Part shown: positions 48,289-59,110 of the stretch, piece after piece
Layout: every line of letters starts with the position of its first letter
Numbering within the stretch: the stretch's first letter is position 1
From: Campylorhamphus procurvoides
Taxonomy: Eukaryota; Chordata; Aves; Passeriformes; Dendrocolaptidae
NCBI GenBank assembly: GCA_013396655.1
Contig: WBMV01006193.1
Coordinates: 37,164 to 101,163 of the forward strand
Length of the DNA: 64,000 bases
Reading direction: 5' to 3'
The notes under the pieces: model-generated
Told to the model about the DNA's origin: nothing
Database searches by the model: none
The model's input: only the letters and a program-made list of their open reading frames with translations
Program-made: the position numbers and the translations under genes

Positions 48289-48312
48289 ATTTACTCATCT
48301 GAATGAGTAAAT
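48289..48312. other. Perfect 10-bp inverted repeat with a 4-base loop
   Basis: ATTTACTCAT (48,289-48,298) and ATGAGTAAAT (48,303-48,312) flank CTGA. Each arm contains TTACTCA or TGAGTAA, close to the AP-1/MAF core TGAGTCA. It could be a paired bZIP site, a cruciform or an RNA hairpin. Confidence 0.55.
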
Positions 48313-49354
48313 GCTTGGACGTTGGCCCAGACCAGAATGGCAAGCCAAGAAAACCTCAGGCTGTGGGGATGAGTGGCTCTCAGCTGTGGATTTTGCATCC
48401 TTGAGGAGACCTGGAGGCTGGGAAAGATGACAAGCCCCTGCAATCCCTTCCAGCCTTGGTTATCACCCAGCCAGCCAGGGCTCCTGGGGCTGCAATGCCT
48501 TCCAGAAGCAGAAAGCACAGGGTGAGCTCTACAGAGAAAACAGACTTAAAATTGGGTTTGGGGTTTCAAGAAGAAAAAGTGGACGAGTTGGTTTTATTGG
48601 GTTTTATTGGGTAATATCTGAAAGCCTGCAGGGCTGTAGGGCTAAAATATGTCCTGCTCCTTTCCTTGACAAATGGCTCATATTTCCTTCTGTGTTGAGT
48701 TTCTGCCAACAGTTCCTGTACCAGAGGGTTAAACTTCAAAACAAAGAGCAGGGAAAAATGGTTTTCTGGGGGTTCCTTGAAGACCTATAAAACATGGGCC
48801 AAAATCCACCCATGAATCAAGTCCTTGAACACTTTGTCCATGTAATATCTGCACCAAACCTGGGCTTAAAAGCAGCCGAGGGAGCCATCGCTCTCATTTG
48901 GTAACTAATGCTAAGCCTTTTATCCCAGCAGGGATTTGGAGGCTCAGGAGTCACCTGGCTTCCTGAGATGTTGGTGTGCCCCCTGACCCAAAGCCTCACC
49001 TCAGCCCCAGGAGAGCCTGGGCATTTACAGCTCACACAACATGCAGTGCCTTTGGAGGGACAGGGTTAGTCCTAACTGAAGGCCTCAAACTGGTGTGAAA
49101 CTGGTTTCTAAGCCTGGAGCTGGGATGGTTGGATGATCCCTCATGGAGCCACCCCATGTAGGAATGTCCCTTGTCCTTTGTCACTGAACCTGCTCCCAAA
49201 ATCCTCCATGTCCAGCTGTTGGGTTTCCTCCCCAGCAGCCCATCCCACTGAGCTGCAGGATCCCCTCCAGCACAGGTTTATCCACCAGTGCTCGGTGGGG
49301 GTTGTCCCTGCCATGTCCCACAGCCCTGTCAGGGCTTGCTGGGAGCTGAAGGTC

Positions 49355-49612
49355 CACCTCCTCCATCACCTTCTCCATCGCCTCCATCACCTCCAACCCT
49401 TCCTCCATCCCCTCCTCCATCTCCTCCTCTATCACCTCCTCCCTCATCTCCTTCATCTCCTCCTCCATCACCTTCTCCATGTCCTCCTCCATCTCCTCCT
49501 CCATCCCCTCCTCCATAACCTCCTCTATCCCCTCCACCATCTCTTCCATCCCCTCCTCCATCTCCTCCTCCACCCTCTCCTCCACCACCCCCTCCTGGTA
49601 CCTCCCCTGCCT
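49355..49612. repeat. Polypyrimidine (plus strand) tandem array, CTC/CAT units
   Basis: About 250 bp is composed almost wholly of CTCCTCCAT, CACCTTCTCCAT and CCCCTCCTCCAT units. The 3-bp and 9-bp periodicity keeps frames open on both strands (His/Leu- or Pro/Ser-rich on plus, Glu/Met- or Gly/Asp-rich on minus). The polypurine/polypyrimidine nature favours triplex formation. The frames are best read as repeat artefacts. Confidence 0.93.
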
Positions 49613-51243
49613 CCCTCCTCCACTGTCCACCAAGCCCCGAGTGTCCCACCACTGACACGAGACCTCCCTCCCTTGGACAGCCCATCTCAGAGGTCCCCAA
49701 GGTCCCCCTGACCAAATCTGTGACCCCCATGTCAGAATCAGCAACTGCTCCCGTTGCAGACGTTCCCAAATCCTTGCCTGTGGCCCTGGGAAGCAGCAGC
49801 ACTCACTCACTCACTCTCCCCCACCTCTCCGGGCTCTCTGCTAAATGAAATGCATGGAATTCACAGATGACTCTTCAACAAATGCTTTCCCTGCCTGGTG
49901 GTATTTTTATAACCTGCATCTCGAGTGCCTGTCTGGTGCATCATCCCATGGATAATGAAGGAGTCCCAGACTAGGATGTAACACTGGAACAGATGCTTCC
50001 ACCACCCAAATGAATAATTTCAACACTAATTCAGAAGTCTTTAGAGCAGTCAGATGCCAACAGGCAGAGGATTATCAGCCCAGGGAAGAGAAATGTAACA
50101 CGTGCAGGTACAGGCAGGTTTGTTTCCCGTGAGCACCACAAGCCACCCTGAGCTCCACAGTTCCTCTATGGCAGGTATTGCTTAGAACAGGCACCTTGGA
50201 GGGTCTGTGTCTAGCTTAGATATTGATATTTAAAGCTAATTCGTGTAAATGCCATCAGTTTTGGTGCCCTAACCGAATTAATCTGAGTTCCAATTGAGTA
50301 ATCAGACCTTTCTAATCAGACGCTGAGAGCTAAATAGGTAATGAAGTGTCCTAACTGAGCTGACTCAGAGAGGTTTGAAGGCAGGAAGGATGGATGGAGC
50401 CCCTGCAGCCAAGCTGGGGCCCCTCGGAGCAGCTCCCCTGGCTGTTCCCAAATCTCCCAGGCAGCTCATCCAGGAAGGCAGGACTGATCCCCTTCCAGAC
50501 TTCCAGACGGCTGCTTTGGCTCGCTCAGATTTCCGAGGAGATTATCCTGCTCAGATTTCCCTGCACTCATCTCATCCTCGTTCTGCAGATCAGATAAACA
50601 GCCCAGACAGCGATCCAGGGAGCGGATGTGCTGCTTCCAGAGGATGTGATTTTTCCCCTCCTTCTCACCCTTCCCCGGCCAAGAACAAACCCATCATTAA
50701 TTGCCCATTCTCCCAATGCAAATTCAGAGGAGGAATTGCTGTCAGGTGCCTCCGAGTGCTCGTGTTGGATCCAGGCAGAGAGGGTTTCTCTAAGGCAAAG
50801 GGATGGATTTGGGGTTTATTGGGGGTGTCTCGGGTGAAGGTGCAGCCCTTCCAAGCCATCCCAGCTCTTCCCCCAAGCCAGGTTTCCCCATCCCACCAAA
50901 GTGGCATTGTGAGGAATGTCCCCAGTGCCAGGGAGGAGCGTGAGGCACCAGGACACTCCCTGCCCTTGGGGTTTGAGGGGGTCAGAATGACAGAACTGCT
51001 GTTGGTCACTGGCTGCTGCCAATCAGCGACAGCCCCAATTATACCGACACCAAAGGCAGCACGTGGCCCCCAAGAAAAATTGCAAGGATTGATTTTTACA
51101 CACCAGCACAGCAATAACTGTAATACAGAGCTCCTGTTCAAGGAGACCTTATTAACCAGGCAGTCTATGCAGCAGTAAAACATGAAATTGCAGTGAACAG
51201 GAATGTAATCCCCACAGACCTTCTCCTTCCCCACAACATTCTA

Positions 51244-51270
51244 GTTCAACATCGATTTTTTATGTTGAAC
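51244..51270. other. 9-bp inverted repeat, candidate hairpin
   Basis: GTTCAACAT (51,244-51,252) pairs perfectly with ATGTTGAAC (51,262-51,270) around CGATTTTTT. The stem is short. A paired transcription factor site, a small hairpin or chance are all possible. Confidence 0.45.
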
Positions 51271-51740
51271 AAACACGTCATGAGGCTGAAATGAGATAGG
51301 TGGATTCATTTTGAGCCTTTTTCTGCAAAAAAAGTTTCTAGGAACAAGGTGAGAGAGCCCTACAATTACTGCTCCAGGATTCATTCCATTCATTTGCAGC
51401 TCCCTCCTGACCTTCCCTCACCACCAGACACACCGAGCAGGGGTTTGGCTGCTCCATCTCTGATGGGACATCAGCTTTCAGCATTATCTTCAGAACTGGG
51501 ACTTGAGGACCTGCACTGTTCCTTCCTGGTGTCACCTGTGAGGATGTGCCTTTGCTCAGAACCTGCTGCCTCCCAGCCCTCCTCACCATCACCCCATCCT
51601 CCTGGCACAGGGCACAGCTCGTGGTGCAGCAGGACAGGGAGCTGGAGGAAGACAAAGGCCCTGATTTCCTCCCACAAAACCCTGGCCCAAAGCTGTAACA
51701 CCACTTTGACAGCAGTTTTACACTGTTCTCCTGCAGCATC

Positions 51741-51792
51741 AGAACAGTGATGGGTGATGAGAACAGTGATGGGTGATGAGAACAGTGATGGG
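51741..51792. repeat. 19-bp tandem repeat, about 2.7 copies
   Basis: AGAACAGTGATGGGTGATG is repeated twice exactly, then a partial third copy ends in GGGACC. The copies look identical, so this is a recent small duplication. Confidence 0.95.
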
Positions 51793-53633
51793 ACCTCATG
51801 GGCTCTGGGGGAGAGGGAGGAGGAGACACCTCTGTGAGGGCGAGCAAAGCTGCTCCTCAGGCACTGTAAGGTGTGCTCAGGTACCACTTGCTGCTCGGCA
51901 TCCCTTTTGGTTTAAATCTGCCCAAGTATTGGGGGTTCCTGAGGAAGAGGAAGGGGGGAGTGAGGCCCAAGCAGTCCCAGTGTCCCAGCACTGCAGCTCC
52001 AGCTGCTGCACATCTTCCCCCTGCCAGAGACAGGTCCCAAGGCTTTTGTTGTGATGTTTTATACTCCACTGAGCAAATTCATCAGGGGAAGAAAAGCAGC
52101 AAGCCCTAGAAAGGCCCAGCCATTTCTGACCTGGGGGGTGACCTACACTGAGCTCTGGGAGGACTGGAACAGGAGCAGTGACAAAAGGGCCCAGGGACAG
52201 AGCCCAGCAGAGCTGGTGGTCCTGGGGCAGCCTCGCTGTCCCCGAAGGGTCATCCTGCTGGGTCAGAAACTGGCTGGGTTCCAAACCAAGATCCCAGTTC
52301 CAATTACTACAGATTTGAGGGCAGGCAAAGCCTTGCTCTCCTGGGTGCCCAAACACAGCCCCAGCCCCCTGCCACGCCAGTGCCACCAGCAGGACCAGCT
52401 GGGGGGCAAACACTGCCACCTTTCCACCCTGACCCCGACACAAACAAGGCCATCCTGCCCATCCCGCCTGGGACTGCCCAGCAGAGCCACATCCACAGCT
52501 CAGGGGTGCCCGTGGGCACAGGGGGGTCTGCCCCTGGCAGGCAAACACCGTGCAGAGCCGAGGGGGGCTGAGGCACAGCACCCCCTGCACCCCAAGGAGC
52601 ACCTTTGGGGCAAGCACAGCAATCCTGCCTTTTGCCATTGGAGTTCTAAAATGTCTCTCTTGGAAATGTGCCGAAAATAAGAGCCTAATTTATTCATTTT
52701 CTCTGTGTGCATTTTGTTCCTGGTTATCCTTCTGACTATTTGACTGCTGTGAAGTTAAAAAAAGGAAAACAAAAAAAGGAAAAAAGCAACTCTAAAGGTT
52801 AAAACTTTGAGCCAATTTCAACTTCAACATACATTAGAGCAGTGTATTTTTCATTCATTCCTTCTGGTGACATTTCAGGCTTTGTTACAAATCAATCAGC
52901 ATTTCCAAAAGCATTTGGAGAAGCAGGAAACTATAGTGGCTACAAATCCTACAACATCTATTATTCTTGCTATTTCACTCTTTGTGATGAAAAACATTTC
53001 AAAGGCTATTTTAAAAGAAGCAAAGATTTGTTTGAAGTTTTGGGACAGACAAAGGATTTCTGTGCAATGTTTCACAGCAGAATAAACTTTAGCAATACAC
53101 ACAGAATTTATTTCATCCTGACTTTGGTCGAGCATTGCAAGGGATGGAGCCTGGAAGAGATGGAAGAGATCCATGGCACAGCACTCAGGATGGGGTGGAA
53201 ATCCTGGGGAATGGGTAAGGTACCAGATTTCAGGTGGAGATTCTAGAAGCTTCCTGCAGAGTGGTATTTATCACCCAAGGGGATCTGCTGAGGGTTAAGA
53301 ACCCCGGGGGCTCCTGTGCTGACAGGAGGCAGCTGCTGTGGCACCAGAACTGTCCCTCTGCCCTCATGACTCAACAGGAGGGTCTCCCTGACCCTTTTGG
53401 CTCTTCAGTCTCTGTGTAAATCATCCTAAATCAATTCGAACTCCATTTTCCCTTGCAGGTTTTATCCATGCAGTAAGTGCTAGAGTGAAACTTTCCATCA
53501 AACTTTGTTAAATCACACGTTACAAATTCAAATTAAATCCCCTTTTGCTAATGCCTTTGTCAGGGATTCTTTAAGCGACCTGAATCACTTATCTGTGACA
53601 CAAGGTACGGGCACAGCTGCAGCAGCTCCACCA

Positions 53634-53644
53634 CCAGCAGAGGG
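53634..53644 (+). promoter_or_regulatory. CTCF-like core motif
   Basis: CCAGCAGAGGG matches the central part of the CTCF consensus, but the 3' half (TAA instead of C-G-C type bases) does not. It is a weak candidate insulator site, listed only because it lies in a long stretch without other markers. Confidence 0.2.
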
Positions 53645-55721
53645 TAAAATAATAATAATTCATGGTTAGGAGATAAGCAGAGTCTAAGTCTCTCTGCTAG
53701 GAATGAACCCAAATTTAAAAACCCTGCACAGATGCCTCCAGCAGGTTCCTGCTTGTCTTTATGGTTTCATCAGAGCTATTTCTGTTCCAGGATGTTATGC
53801 ACGTAATAATTTTTTTATTAGGTAGGAAACAGCTTTTATTTGATCAATTTGCCCTATTTTTCTGTTCATGAATTTAGTGAGAGGTTTATCATTTCCCTGG
53901 GTTTACTAGAAATTACCTGCCAGATATAATTGCAGTAAATAAAACTTGCTCTGGAGCTCAGGCTCGTGTGGTTCAAAACAAATGCCTGCAATTACTGCGT
54001 TTGTGGAGCATGAGCTCAGGAGAGCAGGAACACGGGCAGGGAAATTAGTCTGGGGGCTTAAAAGGCACCTCAGCACTGTCAGTGCCTGCTCCCTGGCAGC
54101 TGGTCAGCCATTCCCTAGGGATATTTGGATAAATGCTGTCCTGGAGGGAGCAGGGATGTCACCCCAGGGCTCTCTGGGGTGCTCCATGCCCCTCCATTCC
54201 CCCAACACAGCAAAGCTCTGCTGTGGCCCTGCCATTCCCAGGCCCTGCAAGAGCTGGAACTGGAACTGCCCCTGCCTGCTGGTCCATCAGAGCCTCCTCC
54301 CGGGGGTGCAGGGCCTGTGGCACTGCTGGCAGCTCTGGGTGGCTGCAGGGAGGGCTGGGCCAGCACCTCAGAGCACCCCTGGCCCCCAGAAATCACAGCA
54401 ACAACTTGGATTTGTGCCTTCAGCCCTCGCTTTCCCTCGGGACCCCGAGCCCAGCTCTGCTGTGTGAGGGCAGCGCTGGATAATGAGGAATTTTTGCTTA
54501 TTAAGAAAAGGATTTATTTTGGAAGCATGGCCCTGCATTCTCTCAACACTGTACAGGAAAATGCACACACGAGGAGGGCAATTTCCTACAAGCCTTGGTC
54601 TGCAATTAAAAAGAATCCCCTTTAGTGTTATTTCTAATAAACACTCTTTTAGATGCGGAGCAGAATGACTGGAAAATCCTGTGTGTTCTTTAGTGGCTTC
54701 CTAAAGCAGGAGCCTCCAAATGTATCCCCCAGCAAGACCCATCTCTGAGGTTACATATCCCCACACTCACATTGCAATCAGCCCTTTTACATTAAAAAAT
54801 AATGAGCTTCATCTCATTTGCAGATCCTTAAAAGCACCGAGTGCTGTGGTCACTTGGCAATCTGAATGCAGATCTCATAAATAGTAAATGAAAACAGAGT
54901 TCTCTTACCTTCCCCCAGCAGCAGGGCTGAAAGCTGGCCAGTCCCACAGGGAAACAGATTCCTTTCAGGAAGCTTTCATTGCAGAACGGCTCCAAATCCT
55001 GCCCAGGGAGGTTGGTCTGGGGGAAGACAGAGACACTGGACATTTAAAATGTTTGGTCCACTATTCCCACCTTGATAAACCTCTCTACAAATGTAATTCT
55101 TTCTCGTCCTGGAGAATTGCCAGAGCTCTTGGTAAAACCCAAATCAGTCACTTTGATGGGGAACCTGCACAAATGCCTGTTTCACCAAAGAGCAGATTTG
55201 GGAAGCATGTCCAGCTAAGCAGAACAGAGCAGCTCGCTGGAATGGGAGCTACAAGGCAGCTGCAACCACAGAAATGAGATCTGTAACACAAAGCTGGGCC
55301 AAGCAAATCGTCCTCTCTGTGTTCCCCCTTTCTTCCTAATATCCTTGTTCACTTTCTTTTGTAATGAAACCTCCCCAGAACATGCAGTCCCTCATTAGGG
55401 ATGTGTGTGTTCTGCCAAAGCTGTGGTCCAAGGATCAGGTTACTGCAATAATGTGCTCAAGGCATCAAGAATAAATCTATTACTTGATTTTTTAAAAAAA
55501 CACCAAAGCCACAACTCTAAAGGAAGGCCTTTAGAATTCAATAGATATGAAACCAATTAGATTTTATTGGAGCAGGATCAATGGAAGCTGCTCTTGCAGG
55601 CACCTGATCATTGCTTAGCAAGGGAGATAATGCTCTGTTAAGTTCTAGTAAATGCTTTAAAAATATACAGGAAACTCAGCCTTTCCACTGCTATTTCACT
55701 ATTCTCTTGGGTTTACCCTCA

Positions 55722-55890
55722 GCCAGAGAAGCTGCCCCATCCCCAGGAGTGTCCAAGGCCAGGTTGGATGGGGCTTGGAGCACCCTGGGCTGGTGGAAGG
55801 TGTCCCTGTCCATGGCAGGGGTGGGGATGGATGGGCCTTAAGGTCCCTTCCAACCCAACCCATTGTGGGATTTCCTGATTCTATGATTCT
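55722..55890 (+). mobile_element. CR1 3' end, plus orientation
   Basis: AGTGTCCAAGGCCAGGTTGG, CTTGGAGCACCCTGGGCTGG and CCTTCCAACCCAACCCATTG are followed by a clear tail CTGATTCTATGATTCTC. The preserved ATTCTATG tail repeat makes this one of the youngest copies in the window. Confidence 0.93.
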
Positions 55891-56184
55891 CCTGCTCTCC
55901 CAGGGAGGAGATTGGACTGATGGCTCTTTCAGCATGGTGAGTGTGCCACAATTCCTGCTGGAATCACAAGTTTCACTGTCCAGAACCAGAAGTGCACCAA
56001 GGCCTGGGCTCTGCTCACTGTTCCAGTGTTTATGCAGGGAAGAAGTAATGCAAAGGAAATCCAAACTGAAGGTATGAGATTGGATGTCCTACACCAAGTA
56101 CACCATCAGTTTCACAGCCCACTTGGGTGGCCCCTGCTCTTCAGATCAGCCAGTCCAGGCCAGCCTTTCTGGCTGACTCCAATC

Positions 56185-56240
56185 ATCACACGGAATGGGA
56201 TGGGGTGGAAGGGACCTCAAAGCCCTCCCCATCCCAAGCC
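56185..56240 (-). mobile_element. CR1 3' scrap, minus orientation
   Basis: CACACGGAATGGGATGGGG followed by TGGAAGGGACCTCAAAGCCC matches the first 50 bp of a reverse CR1 3' end. The rest is missing or unrecognisable. Confidence 0.65.
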
Positions 56241-56994
56241 CAGCTCCCACTGCACTAATTAGATGGGTCACTGATACCAAGACAGCACATCCGACAAGGT
56301 TACCCCGAACCAAGGTGTGGAACGCTGGGCTGGGTATTGATAACTTATTGTTATTTATGTAGGACACAGCACTAACATTGACATTTCTAATGTGTCTGGA
56401 GCATTACCCAAACAGAAGGATTTCTGCCTGCTTAGCATCACACATTATGCATCTGTCCTACCCTGAGCCAGCCTTCCCTGCCACTGGATTTCCACAGTGG
56501 TAGGAAATAACAGGGATAAAGGGATTAAAAAGCAATGATTTCCAGTAAAGCCTTACAGGACATGTCTGCTATGATCTCAGCTTACTTGTTTCCTCTACCC
56601 CAGTAAAACACTCTCGTAGGAGACAGATTTATGGATTAAATGCAGACAAGTGTGTAAAATAAATATTTTGCTTATAGCTTCTACACCCTTTCAAACATTC
56701 CCTGTGATTATAATGGCTTCTGAAGTCTCTTTCCAACGGGGTGATTTGCAGTTCAGAAGTTAAAACCAGGGCCCTCCTCTGGCTTCGGTGCCAGCAAAAG
56801 GTCAGGATTGAAGTGCAGTGTTTAGCAATTCCAAATAATTGTATCCAGACTTCAAACATGCCATGCTTTGTCAGAGCTGCCACTTGAGGTCAAACAGAAT
56901 TTAAATTCTGTTTATCTTTGTATTAATAGAGCTACAGTTCAGGCTGAGCCGTGAGGAATCCAGTCCTCAGAGCAGCCTCTGCTTCCTCCCAGGG

Positions 56995-57085
56995 AGCAAG
57001 AGCAGGGGGGCTGGGGGAACTGGGGNCTGGAGGGACTGAGGGGACTGGAGGGACTGAGGGGACGGGAGGGGCGGAGGGGGCTGAG
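56995..57085. repeat. G-rich tandem tract with one undetermined base
   Basis: The tract has units of GGGACTGAGGGGACTGGA type, preceded by a GGGGGGCTGGGGG stretch. Runs of three or more G with loops of one to six bases satisfy the G-quadruplex pattern several times. A single N at 57,026 sits inside the tract, consistent with sequencing trouble on structured G-rich DNA. Confidence 0.9.
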
Positions 57086-58929
57086 GATCTAGAACCACAG
57101 CAGGCAAGGGAGGGAAATTCAAAGGAGTGAACCCTCCTTTCTCAGCCAAGGCCATGGCCAAGCCCCTCCTGACCCACAAGTGCAGAGGGGAAGCTCCAGG
57201 TGACTCCTCTGGCGCTCCCTCTGTGCTCATCCCTGGCCCAGTACCCACCCCTGGAGCTCAGCACCCCGGGCACTGCCCTGGCTGGCACAGGGCAGCCAAG
57301 TGTGACCCCAGGAACAGCATCACATGGGCTCCAGAACTGTCACCCGTTCCTACACACAGAGAAGCTTCAGATTATTTATTAAAATTAACATTATTTCTAT
57401 TCAAAGTAGAACTATCACTGTACTACTACAGAAGAATGCTGCCCAGCCCCCCAGCACATGCACACCCCCAGTATATTCATTAATATAGAGGTCCCCAAAT
57501 TCCCATCTTATCCTGAGCACAATATTTTTATTGTGGATCACTGATTCCTGGAGCAAAGTGGATTTACAGCAGCCTCAGCTCCCTCCCCACATGAAGTGAC
57601 CTGCTTTACTGCATCACCTTCACACTGCTCCTCCCTGAGCACAAACCTTTGTCTCAGAGGTAGAATTAAAGCAATAAAGGATGGGCTTGGTGTGTTGGGT
57701 CTTTCTTCAAATGTACCACTATGCAGCAAACATGCAGTCAAAATTTGGAACATATAAGTTCACATGCTGCAGAGCAATTCCATTTATTTCATACAGAATC
57801 AGGGAAAAATCCTCAAATCACAGTCCTTGTGATGCTCTATTCTAATACACAGAATTCTTGAGCTAAAAAGATCTGAGTTTGGCCAAGGAACATCCCACTG
57901 GGGATTTCTCTCTAACAGCGCAGGTCTGTAGAGCTACAGATGTCAACTCAATTCCTCCTCAGGTCCACGAGCTTCCAAGTTAATTTCACACTGAGAAGGT
58001 TTCAACAAGCGAGACACTGAGAAAGAAATATTGAATTCTTTGACATGGTCAAAATATTCACAGTGGAGCTCTAGGGGAGAGGAAAGGCGGGCAGGAGGTG
58101 GTTTGTGAGCTGCACATGCTGAAAGAAGCAGCTGAATTGGGTGGGAAGGAATAACTCTCTGCCCAGAGAAGCTCCTTCCCATCCTGGGCATAAGGAACTG
58201 CAAGGTGAGCTCCGAAGAGCCAGGTTAAGCCCTGTCTGTGCCCACCCTCTGCCCCAGGGTGGTGGAGAACAGCAGGTTTTCGGCTGACTGCATCCAGGGC
58301 ATCACTTCTTGCATCAGGAGATGCAAAGACATGTTTCCACGGGTGTTCATGCATTAGTGCCTGATGGGAATGGAGGGGACAGGAGCTCCGTGCTCCGTGT
58401 GTTCTCACTCCTGCTCTTGAGTCAGTACAAAGATGTGCTTGCAATGAAGCTCCTCAATTGTCTTTAAGGAGCTTTGGCTTTCTAAGAAGCTTTGGGGGGT
58501 TCCTTGCAAAGCACTGAAATGAGATTAAAGTCCCTCCTCATGAAACATTCACATGACAGATCGTTTGGGGAAAGAAACATCAACCAAAAGGAAAAGCTTC
58601 CCAATTAATAATACATTAGGGAAGTGAGACGGAATAGCGTGTGAAATGACTGACCTGCTTTAAAAACACTGCTGGGTGTCACTTTAGCTCCTTATTACAG
58701 AGTTCCCCACACAAAGCCATCTAGATGTTCCCATCTGCCCCATATTGTCTCTCCCAGGGAGGGGGATCCACGACAAGCCCTGCTGCTGGAGAGCTGTCCA
58801 TTCCCCATGGAAAAGCTGTGGAATTGCAGTGAGGGATCCAGGCAGAAGGAGCTGCCCAGGACAGAGCAGGGCCTGCAGCAGTGCTGCTCACACCCAGGTG
58901 CTGCCTGTGGGCCACAGCCCCTCTCTGCA

Positions 58930-59110
58930 CCTGCAATCACTCACACCATTTGTGCACGCAATTATTATATCTGCATGCATAATTGGGAAGGCATTATGCA
59001 AATCACCAGTCATTGAGGTAATTGGTCATTGGCTTACACAGTTACTCATGGGTAATTTGCATGTGCTGTGCTGGTACCTTCCTGAATAAATCCAGCACAC
59101 TCAGGCAATT
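58930..59110. promoter_or_regulatory. POU-motif-rich candidate conserved element
   Basis: The octamer ATGCAAAT (58,996-59,003) and its reverse complement ATTTGCAT (59,055-59,062) lie 51 bp apart. TGCATGCATAATT at 58,972-58,984 is a further POU-like site, and GGTAATTGGTCATTGG supplies a homeodomain core and an inverted CCAAT. The block is AT-rich and free of repeats. Enhancer function is inference. Confidence 0.4.

Larger units (their letters stand above)
47786..55721. other. Unique sequence without a recognised gene; contains small repeats
   Basis: This long stretch has no recognised transposon. It holds a palindrome at 48.3 kb, a doubled GGTTTTATTGG at 48,590, a polypyrimidine array at 49.4 kb, an 804-bp unexplained frame at 50.4 kb, a hairpin at 51.25 kb, a 19-bp repeat at 51.75 kb and AT-rich blocks at 50,200-50,350, 52,680-53,120 and 53,440-53,950. 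No frame matches a family I know. Confidence 0.45.

Noticed and set aside
49181..49810. Glu/Met-rich (minus) and His/Leu-rich (plus) proteins of about 200 residues
   Set aside because: Both come from the polypyrimidine CTC/CAT array, whose 3-bp period keeps frames open on either strand.
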